A stretch of DNA of 64,000 nucleotides from Paraspadella gotoi (GCA_051294375.1 CM119268.1:10974507-11038506), one strand, 5' to 3'. Positions 27,587-39,413 are shown, counted from the stretch's first letter. Numbers and translations are program-made. The notes: generated from the sequence alone by a model not told the origin.

Positions 27587-30500
27587 GCTATTCCTCTCCT
27601 TCTATCCCGGAATTAGAAGAAATTGGTCTCCTAAGCAACGCCGACGAAACCTCGTGGTACGGATCCTTGACTCCGATTGGTTCTCTCTTCGGCGCTCTCA
27701 TTGGTGGATATTTCTCTCATACCTTAGGAAGAAAACTGAGGTAAGTGATGGTTTATGCAAAAACGCGCTGATGGCGCGCGAGGCCGTGCGAAGGCGCGAG
27801 ATTTCGACTTGGAATCTCTCTATCTCCATCATTTTCCCTCTCTCTCTCCCCCCTCTCTCTCTTCCTCTCTACCCGCTTTCTGTCTTGAGTGTTTTTCTCC
27901 GGGGGCATTTGGAACGAGAAATCAGATTGAAAGATGTTGCCGCGTTTTCTTTGTCTAGTTTGTGATAGTTTGCCACGAAATACTCGCGTATCTCGTGATT
28001 ATGTTCAAACTTTGTCAACTTCCCCTCCCCTCCTGTTTTTTAAAAGCACCATGCTGACCTGCATCCCCCTAGCGTTCGGTTGGTTAGCCATCGTCATGGC
28101 CGACGACATCGGATGGCTCTACTTGGGGCGCGCTCTCACGGGCGTCGGCAACGGAATGTCTTCGCTCGTCACCTCCGTCTACGTCTCCGAAGTCTCTTCC
28201 TCCAACGCTCGGGGTGAGAGGGACTCGGTTTGGCGGGAAAGAATTTTTTTTTGAAATCCCGAGAAAAACGAAATGAAAAAAATCTGCCGCTGGCCAAAAA
28301 AAAATGGCGTACTTGGTATTGTCTTGAAAATTGCGTGGTGGTTTTTTTTTTTCATTTTTATTGCTTGCATATCTAAAAAAGTTAATAAAAATACAAATAT
28401 AAAAATATAAAAATTTAAAAATTTTGTTTCATGTCATGATTGCTGCTACGTCGACATTGCTTGACGCAAGTCGGCCTTAGGCTTTAGACCTCAGGCTTTC
28501 ATTATTAAAAAAATATTACATTTAATTTCCTTCAGAATGCTAAAAAGATATTAGTTATTGAAAGGAGCTTATGTAGGCTTGGAAATGCGTTTTGCCACAA
28601 ATTGCAAACTTTCGTGAAAATCTTTCTCTCTTCCTCTTAACTTTTTCCCGCGAATTATTTTTTCCTCAAGCGAAAATTAATTGTTCGCTCAGGCATGTTG
28701 GGAACCATCAATCAGATCGCGGCATCCGTCGGCGTCTTTGTCGTCTACCTCCTGCCTTTTGCACTGGACTACAAATGGCTGGCGGTCTGCGGAGGAATCA
28801 ACGCCGCCCTTACCATGTTGATGATGACCTTTATGCCCGAGACGCCAAGGTGAATTACTTTTGATCCAAATTAGGGTCGCTGATTCCAAACCCTACCTAA
28901 GTCGCAAGTTGTGCCCATTTTCACAGGTGGTTGGTCTCCAAAGGGCGAACTCCCGAAGCAATCGACAATTTCATGTGGCTTCGCGGTTGCGACAAGGAAA
29001 CGGCGCAGATGGTCATCCTCAAATTGGAGGAAGAGATGATGAAGCAACACACGAGCTTCTCCATCAAAGAGCTCGTCCACCCGGAGGTTTTAAAACCATT
29101 CGCCATCTCTCAACTCTCCATGTTCTTCCAACAATTCACGGGCCTATTCGTTCTTTTGTTTTATACGCAAACGATATTTGAGGTAATGGAAGACGAATCG
29201 AAGCAAATTTACTTTTTAATTTCAGTAAAGTTATAGTAAGAGCTTATAAGAGCGTTTCGTAAATAGTCCTAGATTGAGAACGAAAAAAAAACAAAAAAAA
29301 ACCGACCGAATTCCAAATGATTTTCTGTCAGTCCCAGATTCGAGCCCAGTTTTCTCCATTTTCTCTTTTTGCGCGTCACTTTACCTCTCCGTGTCTCACA
29401 GCCTCAGGATCTAGGCAAGTGTATTTTCTTTTTATCGCCCATCGATTTCGGCGACGCTCTATTTTCGCTTCGGTCGTCTGATGTTTTTTTTTTCTTTCTT
29501 GCAATGGATGCAACCAATGGCATCGACGTCAAAGATGGCGGCGCCCAAACTTTCTTTTTTTTTCTTTTTGCACGATTCGCCCACGTTTGTGACGTAATCA
29601 CTTAGTTTTTTTTTTTTACCTATGCTAACTCCTCACTCTCTGAATGATTCACAACTCATTCACGTGAGCGGAAAGGCGAAAAAACGAATGTCATTAGCGC
29701 CGACGTGGTCGAATTTATAAAACGCTCCTCGTTATGCAAGAGGGAGCGCCAGGGAGCTCGCCTACGTACGCGAATGACGGTTTGTGCTATCTCCCTTTTT
29801 GATTCGCAACGAGTCAATTTTTTTTCCTTAGATGGTCGGTTTCGCCAATGGCAAAGCGGCGACGGCCGTGATGGGCGCCGTCACCGTCATCGCCTACGCC
29901 TTCACGCCTCTGCTCGTCGAACGCACGGGGCGTCGGATCATGCTTAATATTTCCGCCATCGGTGAGTGGATTACTGGGAGCGATTGATAAGATGACGAGA
30001 GAGAGAGAGGCAATTTTGGGGCGACATTATTTGCCTTAGATTCGACAAGGTGCCAAATGCCTCATTCTTTTCTATGGCTCGACCATTAGCGGTTCTATCA
30101 CGTCTCCCTTTTGAGCCTTTTTTTCTTCTCCGTAGTTATTTTTGGATGGTGGGGAAAAATAAACTGTGAAAATGGGAAAGCTTTGTCGTGAAGGTTTTTG
30201 GCTCGGCGCAACTCGATATAGGACGTTTTTCGTAAGTCAATTCGCCAAATATAATATGGGAGTGAATAAACGAGACTGTGAGAGAGTCTTGATTGAAAGC
30301 TTGCAGGGACCTGCTATGTCATTATCTTGTGTGATGGAGGCCTTAAACCACCAAAGCCTGTCCAAAGTCAGGAGCAAGATAGCTTATTTATTAAATGAAT
30401 GGATAATTTTTATATTGGTTGTACCAATTTCATAAAGCAATTAATTGTAGTTATTAATAATAAAATATTTATAAGCCATGATTATTACGTAGAACGCTCT

Positions 30501-32030
30501 TATGAGTTATGTGTTTCAATACCTTCCACTCGATTTTAATTTTTACTTTAGGGGAAGTTCGAGCTTTTATTTCTTCTTTTTTAGGCGTTCTCGTGAGTGC
30601 TACCGCGTTGGGCGCCTGTTTTTACGTTCACGACATGAACAACTTGGTACCCGATAACTCGACTCACGGTGAGAGATGACGATGTGAGGTTTAAATTCAA
30701 TGCAACGATGAATTTTATATGTGACACTTGTTTTAAGGTTTAAAATTCAGAGAAAAAGATTTAACATGACTATCGCATAAAAATCGAAAGTTTTCTTAAT
30801 GTCTCTTACTCCCCCAGGTTTTTCCGTTGCCACGACAACGGCGCCTCTTAAGGAGGAAGTGAACCGAATCATCTCCTACGTGGCGCTCATCGCTGCAGTC
30901 GGTTACATGGGGTCATACTCGTTTGGATACGGCCCGCTGCCATGGGTCCTCATCAGTGAACTCATTCCCCTCAGAGCCAGGGCCACGGTGAGATATGTGG
31001 GGGGGGGGATAAGAGTATATTTCCAAATTAAACGAATTAGTATAAATATTCGAGTTTTAACATTTTAGTTGTTTTGAAATGTTAAATTGTACTGTTTATT
31101 GGAGAACGAAGCCACGTTAGATAAGGGTGCCAATATAATAGGTATTGCTTATTATTAAACAATGAAGCAGCAGTAACTTAGTAACAAATGATTGCTCTGA
31201 GCGGGAAAGTAGGCTAATTCAAGATCGTTCCGGCCGTTGGTCGTCTCCTGAGACCAAGTAATGAGGATGAGTGGAAACCATGGTCCATGATCTGGATTTC
31301 CTGGCGCTCGCGAACACCAATGCGAATTTGGGAATAGTTAAATAAATCGTCTGCTTTCAGTTGAATCGGCATTTTAAAAAGTCAATTTGAAGCTACAAAT
31401 TGGAATTGAAATACTAGTTTGAACATTGAGCCTGAATTGAAAAAAAAATTCTATGCCGTCTCTAGTTTTTGTGAGAAAAAAAATTACAGAAAAAGGGCGT
31501 TGCCTCAACTGCACCGTAATCCTCAAGAGGACAATCGGCGACTAACCATTCTAGGCCCGCTTCGCCGCCCGCCTCGCCGCCTTTCTAGCCATTCGCCTTT
31601 CAATTCGCTAATGAGTTTCGCGAATTCCAATAAAAAAAAATGTTGCCTCGTTTAATCACCTGGAATTTTTTTTTACCTGGGCTTCGCCATCATTTTGTTT
31701 ATTGACATCGTTATCGTTTTCTTCGCTCGTAACGATTTCTATTTTTATTTTATTTTTTAACAGGTGGGAGGAATCGCCGTGTGCCTTACTTGGTTGTTGT
31801 CATTCAGCGTGACCAAAGCCTTCGCACCTCTCAGCGCCGCCATCGGCACGGCGGGCTGCTTCTGGCTTTTTGCCGGCTTTTCCTCCCTTTCGCTCATTTA
31901 CGTGACGTTTTTGCTTCCCGAGACCAAGGGCCGAACGCTGGAAGAGATCGAGTACTACTTCAAGGAGGGACATTTCCCTGATAAATACTCCAGCCCTCGC
32001 CGACCGAAGATCACTACCAGGCCCGTGTGA
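27587..32030 (+). CDS. Class III glucose-transporter-like protein (SLC2A6/8-like)
   Basis: A 12-helix facilitative sugar transporter of the major facilitator superfamily. Exons: 27587-27740, 28047-28213, 28693-28849, 28927-29182, 29832-29961, 30585-30668, 30818-30987 and 31764-32030, all with GT-AG introns and consistent phases. Family marks appear in order: helix 2 with GRK, GRALTGVGNG and YVSEVS, PETPRWL at the helix 6 end, QQFTGL in helix 7, ERTGRRIML, GPLPWVLISE in helix 10 and PETKGRTLEEIE before the C-terminus. The wording resembles GLUT8 and insect trehalose transporters more than class I GLUTs; the substrate is not certain. Total length would be about 550 residues with exon 1 from copies 1/2. 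A small exon between 29182 and 29832, probably near 29505-29545, is needed but lacks clean splice sites. The gene converges on KIF25. Confidence 0.88.
30256..30487. repeat. Intronic segment absent from copy 2, with a dispersed repeat
   Basis: This stretch of transporter intron is present in copies 1 (about 7495-7700) and 3, but copy 2 has an unrelated shorter sequence (about 24285-24360) between the same flanks. Within it, 30352-30415 closely matches 56612-56666 in an integrin intron (both include the run TGAATGGATAATTTTTAT). It looks like a small interspersed repeat or an insertion polymorphism. No terminal inverted repeats were evident by eye. Confidence 0.55.
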
Positions 32031-32418
32031 ACGGAACTTTGTTTGTTTACATATACTATTTTTAATTCGCCGCTACAATTGTTGTGCGATCGGGTTTAGT
32101 TTTTTGACAGTTTAATTTTCTTTTTTTTTTTTCAATTTTCGTTTTTGTGATGCCTTTTGGTGGTTTTGAATGATAAAATTATTTGATAAAAACAATTGTT
32201 TTAATATTCTATTCAATGCCAACAATTGCAAAAATACTCAAGATTAGACTTTTGTTCTTATATTTCAAGAGATCCATGAGATGGCGAATGCAATACGAAA
32301 GAAAAAACAAAAGATTCGAAAACAATTTTGAACGAAGAGAATCAGAATTTGATTCTGAAAATCATTTTGGGCTAAAGTAAAGAGCAAAGATATCATTTTT
32401 TTCAGTTATCTAATTCAT
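32031..32418. other. Convergent spacer between transporter and KIF25
   Basis: About 390 bp of AT-rich sequence holding the 3' ends of two genes that point towards each other. I saw no clear canonical polyadenylation hexamer that decides either end. Confidence 0.6.
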
Positions 32419-34371
32419 TCAATTCTTAGGCCCGATAGGACCTTTAGCCACTTGGCGCGCCCTCTGTCCAAACCCAAGACTTTGCAGCGTCTCGGCCACG
32501 AACGCTCCGGTAGGCGAGACGCAAACCAATACCGCCAGTTTGGCGTCACCGCCTACAGCGTCGCTTAACAAGTGCGTAAGGCGCGAGTTTCGATAAGGGA
32601 CGTGGGCGCGTCCCTCGGCGACGGCGTTAAGCACGTCTGCCAACGCTGCCAGGCTCCGATTGATGTGGGAGGTCTCGCGGAGTGCGGCGCCAGTGACGCC
32701 CGACATGCCGACGCATTCGGATCCGGCGAGGTCGACCAACCAGAGGCGTCGGCGCCGAGGGGGAGTAACTAAGGCGACAGAATCCGTGGACTTCCATCCC
32801 CCTCGTCTCGTCGGCGACTCGACGAAATCTCGTCTTGTGTCTCTGTCGCACGATCGCGCCGAACTGCCACGTGGGCGCCTTGAGTTAGTCGCCGCAAGTT
32901 TTTTAGACGTTGCGCCGACGCGCCCGCGTTCCGGCGTCGACGGAAGACTTCGATCTGGCGGGAACTTCGGAGGCGTGGTCGGCCTTGAAACGTCTTTATC
33001 TTCTCCATTCTCTGACGCAACAAACTCGACGAGGACGACTAAATGCGACCGACTCGATCGCGCGTGCACGTTTGTCGCTACTTTCGCACGCGCCGACATT
33101 CCAATCTCGACAACGCGACTTAATTCCTCGGCGTCGCGCACCGAATGCGTTTCCACCGTCGGAAGACCCACGGAACCGTCGGCCAACACCCCGACGTCGT
33201 GCTTAAGACTCGGGTCGCCAAGAAGGTCGCGCACTTCGTTGTTGTAGACTTCCACGACGGAAACGCCGACGGTGGTGGGTCCGGAGGGAATCGATCGACG
33301 TTGGAGACCGGTTATGCCGATAAGTGCTTCGGTCGATGCTTCCCTTTCTCTTTCGGCGATCGCGTCGAAGAGAAATTTCGCTGCACGCGGGACGATCCCC
33401 TCTTCGCCGACCATCCCGTCACCGATCATCGTGTGCGTTTTCCCGCTTCCTGTTTGACCGTAGGCGAGGACGGCGGCGTCATAGCCGTCGACTACTGAAG
33501 TCAGCATCGGCGCCACTTCCTCGAAGACGTCGGCCTGAGCCTCGTCCGGCGCGAAGACGCGTTCGAATGCGAAGGACTTCACGCCGCGCGGACCGGTACG
33601 GACTTCGACGAACTCCTCATCTCGCGCACGGACAACCGTCTCCTCGCGATCCGCGTCACGCATTAGCGTCGGACGCACGCGGCACAGCACACGGATGTTC
33701 CCGCGGAGTTCCATGACGACGTTGTGGAGGTCGCGGCGACGGCGACGCTCGCGACCCAAGCGGGCCTTCAACGCTTCGGATTCGGCGTGAGACCGCGCCA
33801 ACTCTGTGGCCATCTCTTCTAAAGCAAAGTGCTGTTCCTCGATCAGATGTTGGTGGTTTTCGGCGACGTCGTCGATGCGAGAGTCGAGTGTCGATCTTTG
33901 AGTCTCGAGGCGCGAAACGTGGTCTGCTGTAAGGGAGAGGATTGCGGCGGCGTTCCTCGCGAAGAGTTGCTGGAGAGAGATCATCATTTGGCGCGTTTCG
34001 ATCAAGGAACTCTTTAGCTCTAAGAAAAAATTATCATTGATTAAATTGTACCAATAATATTTCATTCTATCGGTATCTTTGACTATCTTTGTAATAAACA
34101 GTAAGTTTTACTACCACTCACCTTCCACTTCCCTGGCCAATTCCGCCCCGCGCTGTAGCATCTCCACTTCCACCTTATCTCTCTCTCGATTCGCGCGCGC
34201 GACGGCGTCTCGGATTTCTCCTCGAAGCTGAGCCGACCTCAAATGCATCATGGCGTTCTCCGTTTCCACTTCGGCGACGCGTTCGTCTCTTGCGCGAAGT
34301 TGAGTTTTAAGATCGCGAGTTTTGCGCTGCCAGAAAGAGACGGCCTCCTCGGGGTTCGAGTCTTCGCGCAT
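32419..34371 (-). CDS. KIF25: Kinesin-14-type motor, KIF25 orthologue
   Basis: Two exons: 34122-34371 (ATG at 34371, coiled-coil N-terminus) and 32419-34019 (rest of coiled coil plus motor), joined in phase 1 across a GT-AG intron, giving about 616 residues. The motor is C-terminal, as in minus-end kinesin-14s. Visible motifs are the neck/motor start RGNIRVLCRVRP, the P-loop AYGQTGSGKTHTM, switch I RSSRSH, switch II LVDLAGSE, and then GMSGVTGAALRETSHINRSL and RNSRLTHLLSDAVGGDAKL. The block after switch II, including GFGQRARQV, matches human KIF25 as I remember it better than KIFC1-3. KIF25 is a microtubule motor linked to centrosome positioning. A Ser/Pro/Arg-rich insertion of about 90 residues lies just before switch II. 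It is 266 bp downstream of TEKT1 on the same strand. Confidence 0.85.
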
Positions 34372-34637
34372 GTTTAACTGAATCTCTTAATATTCAATTC
34401 GGCTTTAAAAAATTTAACGTGAAGGGGTTCTCTAAAAAAGAGTAATCAAACGTTTACTGTAACTAAAAATTAAACAAAAATCAAATTAAAAGATGATGAA
34501 AATGAATGGCAATGATGTAATCTCGTAAACGTATGAACACTTTTGGCAAAGTCGACAAAAACAATCGCACCAAAATTTTATTTTTATGCATGGCAATAAA
34601 AAACGCGACCGACGTTTTTTGTCCCCGATAATTCCGC

Positions 34638-36324
34638 TCAGAACTGCTTCAGACTTATGTTCTTCCTCATTCCCAATCCCTGTACTTCGTCAATGTAGAT
34701 GGTGTTCGATTTGTTATCGATATCCTCCTCCAGGGTGAGTTGCTGGCGGCGCAAGCCTGAAACAAAACAAGTCGGGATATATATATATATTTTAGTCCGA
34801 TTAATAATCGGTTGAATCCTCGCCTTTAAGCGACGAATCCGACTCCGCCAGGCGATGCCTGAGTCTCTGAAGTTGGTCATTTAGCTCGTCCACTTCCTTC
34901 AGCAGGCGATACTGGACTGCGTCCCGGGTGAGCTCGACATTGGGCCGCTTGGCGCGCTCGTCGAGCCGCGTCTGCGCGAGCTTCATGGGGATGACCTTGT
35001 CCTCGATGGCCTTGCGAAGATTCTTGATGTTCTCCTCCTGCTCGATGAGTTGGCGCAACGTCTCCGACAACTGGTTCTCAAGACGAACCTTGGATTCCTT
35101 TAATTCTTCGATGCGTTTCCTTAGTTAATAATGTTTAAAACATTTAAAATTAAAACAAATTCTTCTTCCATTAAAAAAAATACTTAACCCAGGCCTCGTA
35201 ATTTTCCGAACTTTAACAATTAAAAATCGTACTTAAATTATAATAAATTCGTTCTCAAAACAACTCGCCTGTACGCCTCGTTGGTCTTCTCCACCTGACC
35301 CGCCATATCGTTGGTCGTCTGCGCCAACGTCGTGTCTACCATCGATCGCAGATTCTGCGAATTGTTTCTCTCCTGATAAAAGTCAAGGGAAGTGAACTCC
35401 TCGCCCGACGGAGAACCCGAGATAGCCAGGGTCTTAATTGCGCGCCTGTTCGGCCAATTCGATGTTTTTGTGAGTGAAATCCTGCCACTCTTCGACGGAG
35501 ACGGAATTCGGCTGAATTTTGATCACGCTCGCATCCTTGAAGTCGATCTGGGGACTGGAGTTGGTCAGCATTTCGCAGTACTCGTCGATGGAAAGGCCTG
35601 GCGATGGGAAGTGATTGTCGAAAAAAGAGGCCAAGTCGGAGGGGACGAGCATTGGCCCTCTATCTTATCGAGTTATTCCTTCTCACTTTGAAACTTGTCG
35701 TTCAAATCCTGTTGAAGTTTGAAGCAAGCGCGTTCGTTGAGCCGGATTTGCTCCACCATTTCTTCATGAAGCCGTTTGAGAAGTTCCATGACCCCTTGTT
35801 CAACTTCTACCTCTTTCATCAGCTCCTTTTGGGTAGGGTCGTGCGTGAGCTCGATCCCGCGGCGCCTCTCGCGGTTGGCGATGTTGTTCTGAGCGATGGT
35901 CAGCGCCTCAGCGATCCCTTCCAGGCACTTTTCCACGCGCACCTGTGCGAAATGGAATCCGATGAGACATTAGAAAATTAACAACCGTTTTCACACAATA
36001 TATAATATTCAGCGATTGTAATAACATCATGCCTCTCACCTTGTAGGCCATGAGCTTTTCGTTCTCCTGCCTCAGTCGGTCGAGCTTGTCGTCGGCCTCC
36101 TTCTTCCAGAACCTGATGTCCCAAATTCTCTGCTGGAGCTTTTTCTTGACGTCGGCCTGCGTTTTGTTAACGTCGTCTGCGGTCTGATTGGCCAAACGCG
36201 TCGATTCGGCTATGACCCGTTGCGCCATGGATCTTTCCGACTCGGAGTTTTTGTTTTTGAGCTTGTTGGCGATGCTCCATTCCTCGATCGTAAACCGCTG
36301 GGGCGGCGTCACCAGCTTGGCCAT
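34638..36324 (-). CDS. TEKT1: Tektin-1, axonemal filament protein
   Basis: Six exons on the minus strand: 36040-36324 (ATG), 35687-35942, 35446-35597, 35269-35372, 34824-35119 and 34638-34756 (stop). Together they give 403 residues, close to human tektin-1 (about 418), with consistent phases. Tektins form coiled-coil filaments inside ciliary doublet microtubules. Evidence includes RFTIEEWSIANK near the start, RFWKKEADDKLDRL, NSVSVEEWQDF, NNSQNLRSMVD, the tektin nonapeptide region at 34921-34947 read as RPNVELTRD, and NTIYIDEV near the C-terminus. The fit to human tektin-1 is without gaps across exon joins 3-4, 4-5 and 5-6, which fixes those boundaries. Introns 3, 4 and 5 start with GC, not GT. 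Regulation by RFX is suggested by the X-box upstream. Confidence 0.92.
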
Positions 36325-37927
36325 CGCAACTGTTTTTTGTTGACTTTTGTTTCACAAATTTCAATCTTAAATTTATCTTTCTTTATATAGAAAAAAAAAA
36401 GAGATGATTCCAGGCTCCTAGAGTTGTAGTTTTATTAAAAAAAGTAAAACCTCTTTGTGTTGGAGTGGTTTTTTAAAAAGAAAATGCGTATCATCCCGGT
36501 TTAAATCGCAGTCGTATCCCTCGGCTTGTGACGGTTGCCAGGGAAACAATTTTCGTCCGTTAGAACTTAGAACTGTAAAACTGGATGCGATCGAAGAGAG
36601 AGAGAGCCAGAGGAGAGAGAGAGAGAGAGCGAAAGTTTCGTCATCAATTCGTGTCTATCATCAACTCGAGGTTGTTGTAATGAGCCTGAGGCCAACGGCC
36701 GATTTTAGTACGTTTTTAGGTATTATCACCGTTAAATTATAACAACAGAATGTGGGTTTAAGCTGAAGCTGCTAAACGAAACATTAAAAAATAACCTTTT
36801 TAAATTCTATTTTTTAGGCCTTTTAAATATTTTTGATGGTTTTTATCGTTCGGAAGTCCGAGTACCGGTTTTGGTTTCCGAACTCGGGAAGAAAAGCCTC
36901 CTAAATAAACAAATAAATAATAAAAATGGTTAAATCCACTCGCCACGAGGAGGAAATCAAAACACCTTGCATCTTTGTTATCCCCTTATCAACGTCCGTA
37001 TTCCACCTTTACTTGGGCTTGGCCGCTCCCTCTAATTATCCAAGCCCTGTTGAGTCTTGAGAGAGAATTCCTTCCGGCTTTTCAGATTTTATGGTCCCTC
37101 CAGCCCAGGAGGATTCGCCTCTTCGGTCCACCCCTAAAATCAATTGACGCTAAGACGTTTTATAGTTTATACTGACTCCTAACACGCGATCTTTGACACG
37201 GACGCCATTGTTTCGACGGGCGTCTTCATAAATCAGAGAGTTGATTAACCTGAGAAAATATGGATTAAAAAAATATGGCGATTATTTAATACGGATAAAA
37301 ATAGCTATATAGGCTTGAAGAAAGTATTAGATATAAAGATAAATGTATAAAAAAAAGCACAACCACGGAAATTACTTATACTTTATTTTTAAAAATACTC
37401 TAACATTTTTAAACGAGCTTTGAAATATTGTAAATGAAATTGTTACAACCCATATAAAATTTAGTTGATGGCAAAAATATGTTTTTCTCTCTCGGATTTG
37501 TCGGACGACATGCTGATGCATTGAAGTCGTTCTCCCAGTACTCATCCTCATTTTTTTTTTTTTTTATGGCTCATTGTGAGATTTTGTTTAATTTTGTTCA
37601 CAAAAAAACGATTTTAATGAAAAAAGCGAGCATGTTTTAACAGCCAACAACCCGATCCTGATAAATTTTACTTGTAAACGTAAAGGGAAGCCGGAGAGCA
37701 CCGGGTATTATTATCGGGATATTACTAATAGTAGTATAACTGAAACGTCTTCACACTCTTGCACTTATTTCGCTAATAAACTTTCAAGTTCGAACAGCTT
37801 AGCTTCTTCGTACCAAGGGATAAGAAAACGAAGTAGAGAACCTCAAAAGTAGAAAGATAAACATGTCCATGCGTCTTTTAGTGTTTTCGTCCACTTCCGT
37901 CTTCCCATTTTGTCGACCCCTCTCATC

Positions 37928-37930
<3 letters not shown>
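36325..37930. other. TEKT1 upstream region
   Basis: Apart from the X-box-like site it is AT-rich with short GA runs near 36595-36630. The stretch 36975-37175 is open but has no recognisable domain, and its frame is not kept in the other copies, so I do not call a gene. Confidence 0.5.
36534..36547. promoter_or_regulatory. RFX X-box-like site upstream of TEKT1
   Basis: The 14-mer GTTGCCAGGGAAAC is an imperfect palindrome matching the ciliary X-box pattern GTTRCC-NN-GGYAAC at all fixed positions but one. It lies 210 bp upstream of the TEKT1 ATG, the usual distance for RFX-controlled ciliary genes. A version with two inserted bases is present in copy 1. Confidence 0.6.

Positions 37931-38017
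<87 letters not shown>
37931..38017. repeat. (CT)n microsatellite
   Basis: An almost pure CT tract. With the GA tract at 39379-39495 it forms an inverted pair flanking a 1.36 kb spacer, and that spacer appears in the opposite orientation in copy 1. Confidence 0.9.
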
Positions 38018-38020
<3 letters not shown>

Positions 38021-39378
38021 CTGGATTTTCTGTCCAACTTGTTTTTTTCTATTTCCATTCTCTTTGAGTCATGCGATTTTTCGAGTCCTCCTTCTTTAGA
38101 ACGACCGACCGGCCACGTCAAACTGAAGAAAAAGAAAATTTAAAAAGAAAAAAAAAATTAAAATCTTCAAGACTTTTTTTTCCCCGTTTTTATTTTCGAG
38201 TATTTTGTCGATGTCGTTGGGATTAGGGATTGAAGGAAATCCGATCCTCATATCGTTTTCGTTTACCATATTGCGTTTATGCTGTTCCCTACCTTGCGCT
38301 TACTACGTTAGCAGAACGTTTTTTTTTCGCCATCTCAGCAATTATTCTATTTAAGCGAACTTTAGCGAACCTTTGCGAACTTTTTGCTCCACACCCGAGA
38401 ACTTGATTCGATCGAATCACATCATCATTTGACGATTACATCACATTAGGATGTTTAAAGGGTGGCGCTCGGACGCCGATCATTAGATTTAAAAACTAAA
38501 TCAAAAATATCCACTTAAACAAATCGAGAGTGGGTGTCCTTTCAACCTTACATCACTTAGCCAATTACTATTAAACCAAGATCGTTATCCAATTGCAAGG
38601 GAAAACTTCAACGTAAAGTCGATCGGTTATGTTTCTAATTTTCGAATTTCAAGTTTGTTTTCCTTTTTAGTTTTTGGTTACTTCTAAAATTATTCCTCAT
38701 GTGGGATAATAGTATATATATACATATTTATATATAATATTATATATACATATAAATATATATATGAATAGTTTTTATAGAGGCTAACAAAGACGATAAA
38801 TGACTCGTTGCGACAAAAACGCTTTCTTGACGATTTCCCGCCCGATTTCAAAGACGTCGGCGGACTTTCTGTGACGAACTCGTCGGTTTTTGACAATGAC
38901 GTGAAAGGCCACGTGGGTGGCGCTGACTGACGCTGGCGCTGATTGAGGGACAGGGTCACCAGCGGCGCGTCAACTTAGGCGGGTCGAAACGACCAAAAAA
39001 GACCTTACCTTTCGATTATTTTCTCTTTAGGGGCAGGGTTAGGGCAATCTGACCTTTTTTCGGCTCTGGACATTTTCTTTTTCTTGTACATTCAGAAACT
39101 AAAAAAAAAATATATATTAAAAGTTAACCCATTGACACATGGTTTAAAACTGTCCTGTCAACTATTCTACAAAATATAATAAAAAAAACTAATTAATAAA
39201 TAAAACCCGCTTCTTGGTAAAATCATGAATCAAGCTTCGACCAAGCTTTTTCCTTCCTCCCGCACCTCGCGAGGCTTTTTCTCAGGCCTCGATATATGAG
39301 TTTTTACCACATGCCAGGTATTTTTTTTCCATGACTCATTCGTTCTAATCGTTCTCTCTGATCTCCGTCTCCGCGATC
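38018..39378. other. Spacer module between inverted microsatellites
   Basis: It contains an AT palindrome at about 38705-38770 and a GC-richer patch at 38815-38985 with an E-box-like CACGTG core near 38910. That patch is open on the minus strand but has no family motif. The same module lies inverted at 15411-16785. Confidence 0.5.
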
Positions 39379-39413
39379 GAGAGAGAGAGAGAGAGAGAGA
39401 GACGAGAGAGACG

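Noticed and set aside
35433-35450. Frameshift in tektin-1 copy 3
   Set aside because: The apparent shift disappears when a 73-bp GC-AG intron (35373-35445) is recognised, and the join then fits tektin-1 exactly.
35658-35686. A 29-bp intron in tektin-1
   Set aside because: A later CAG acceptor at 35598-35600 gives an 89-bp intron and a product that aligns with human tektin-1 without the extra residues.
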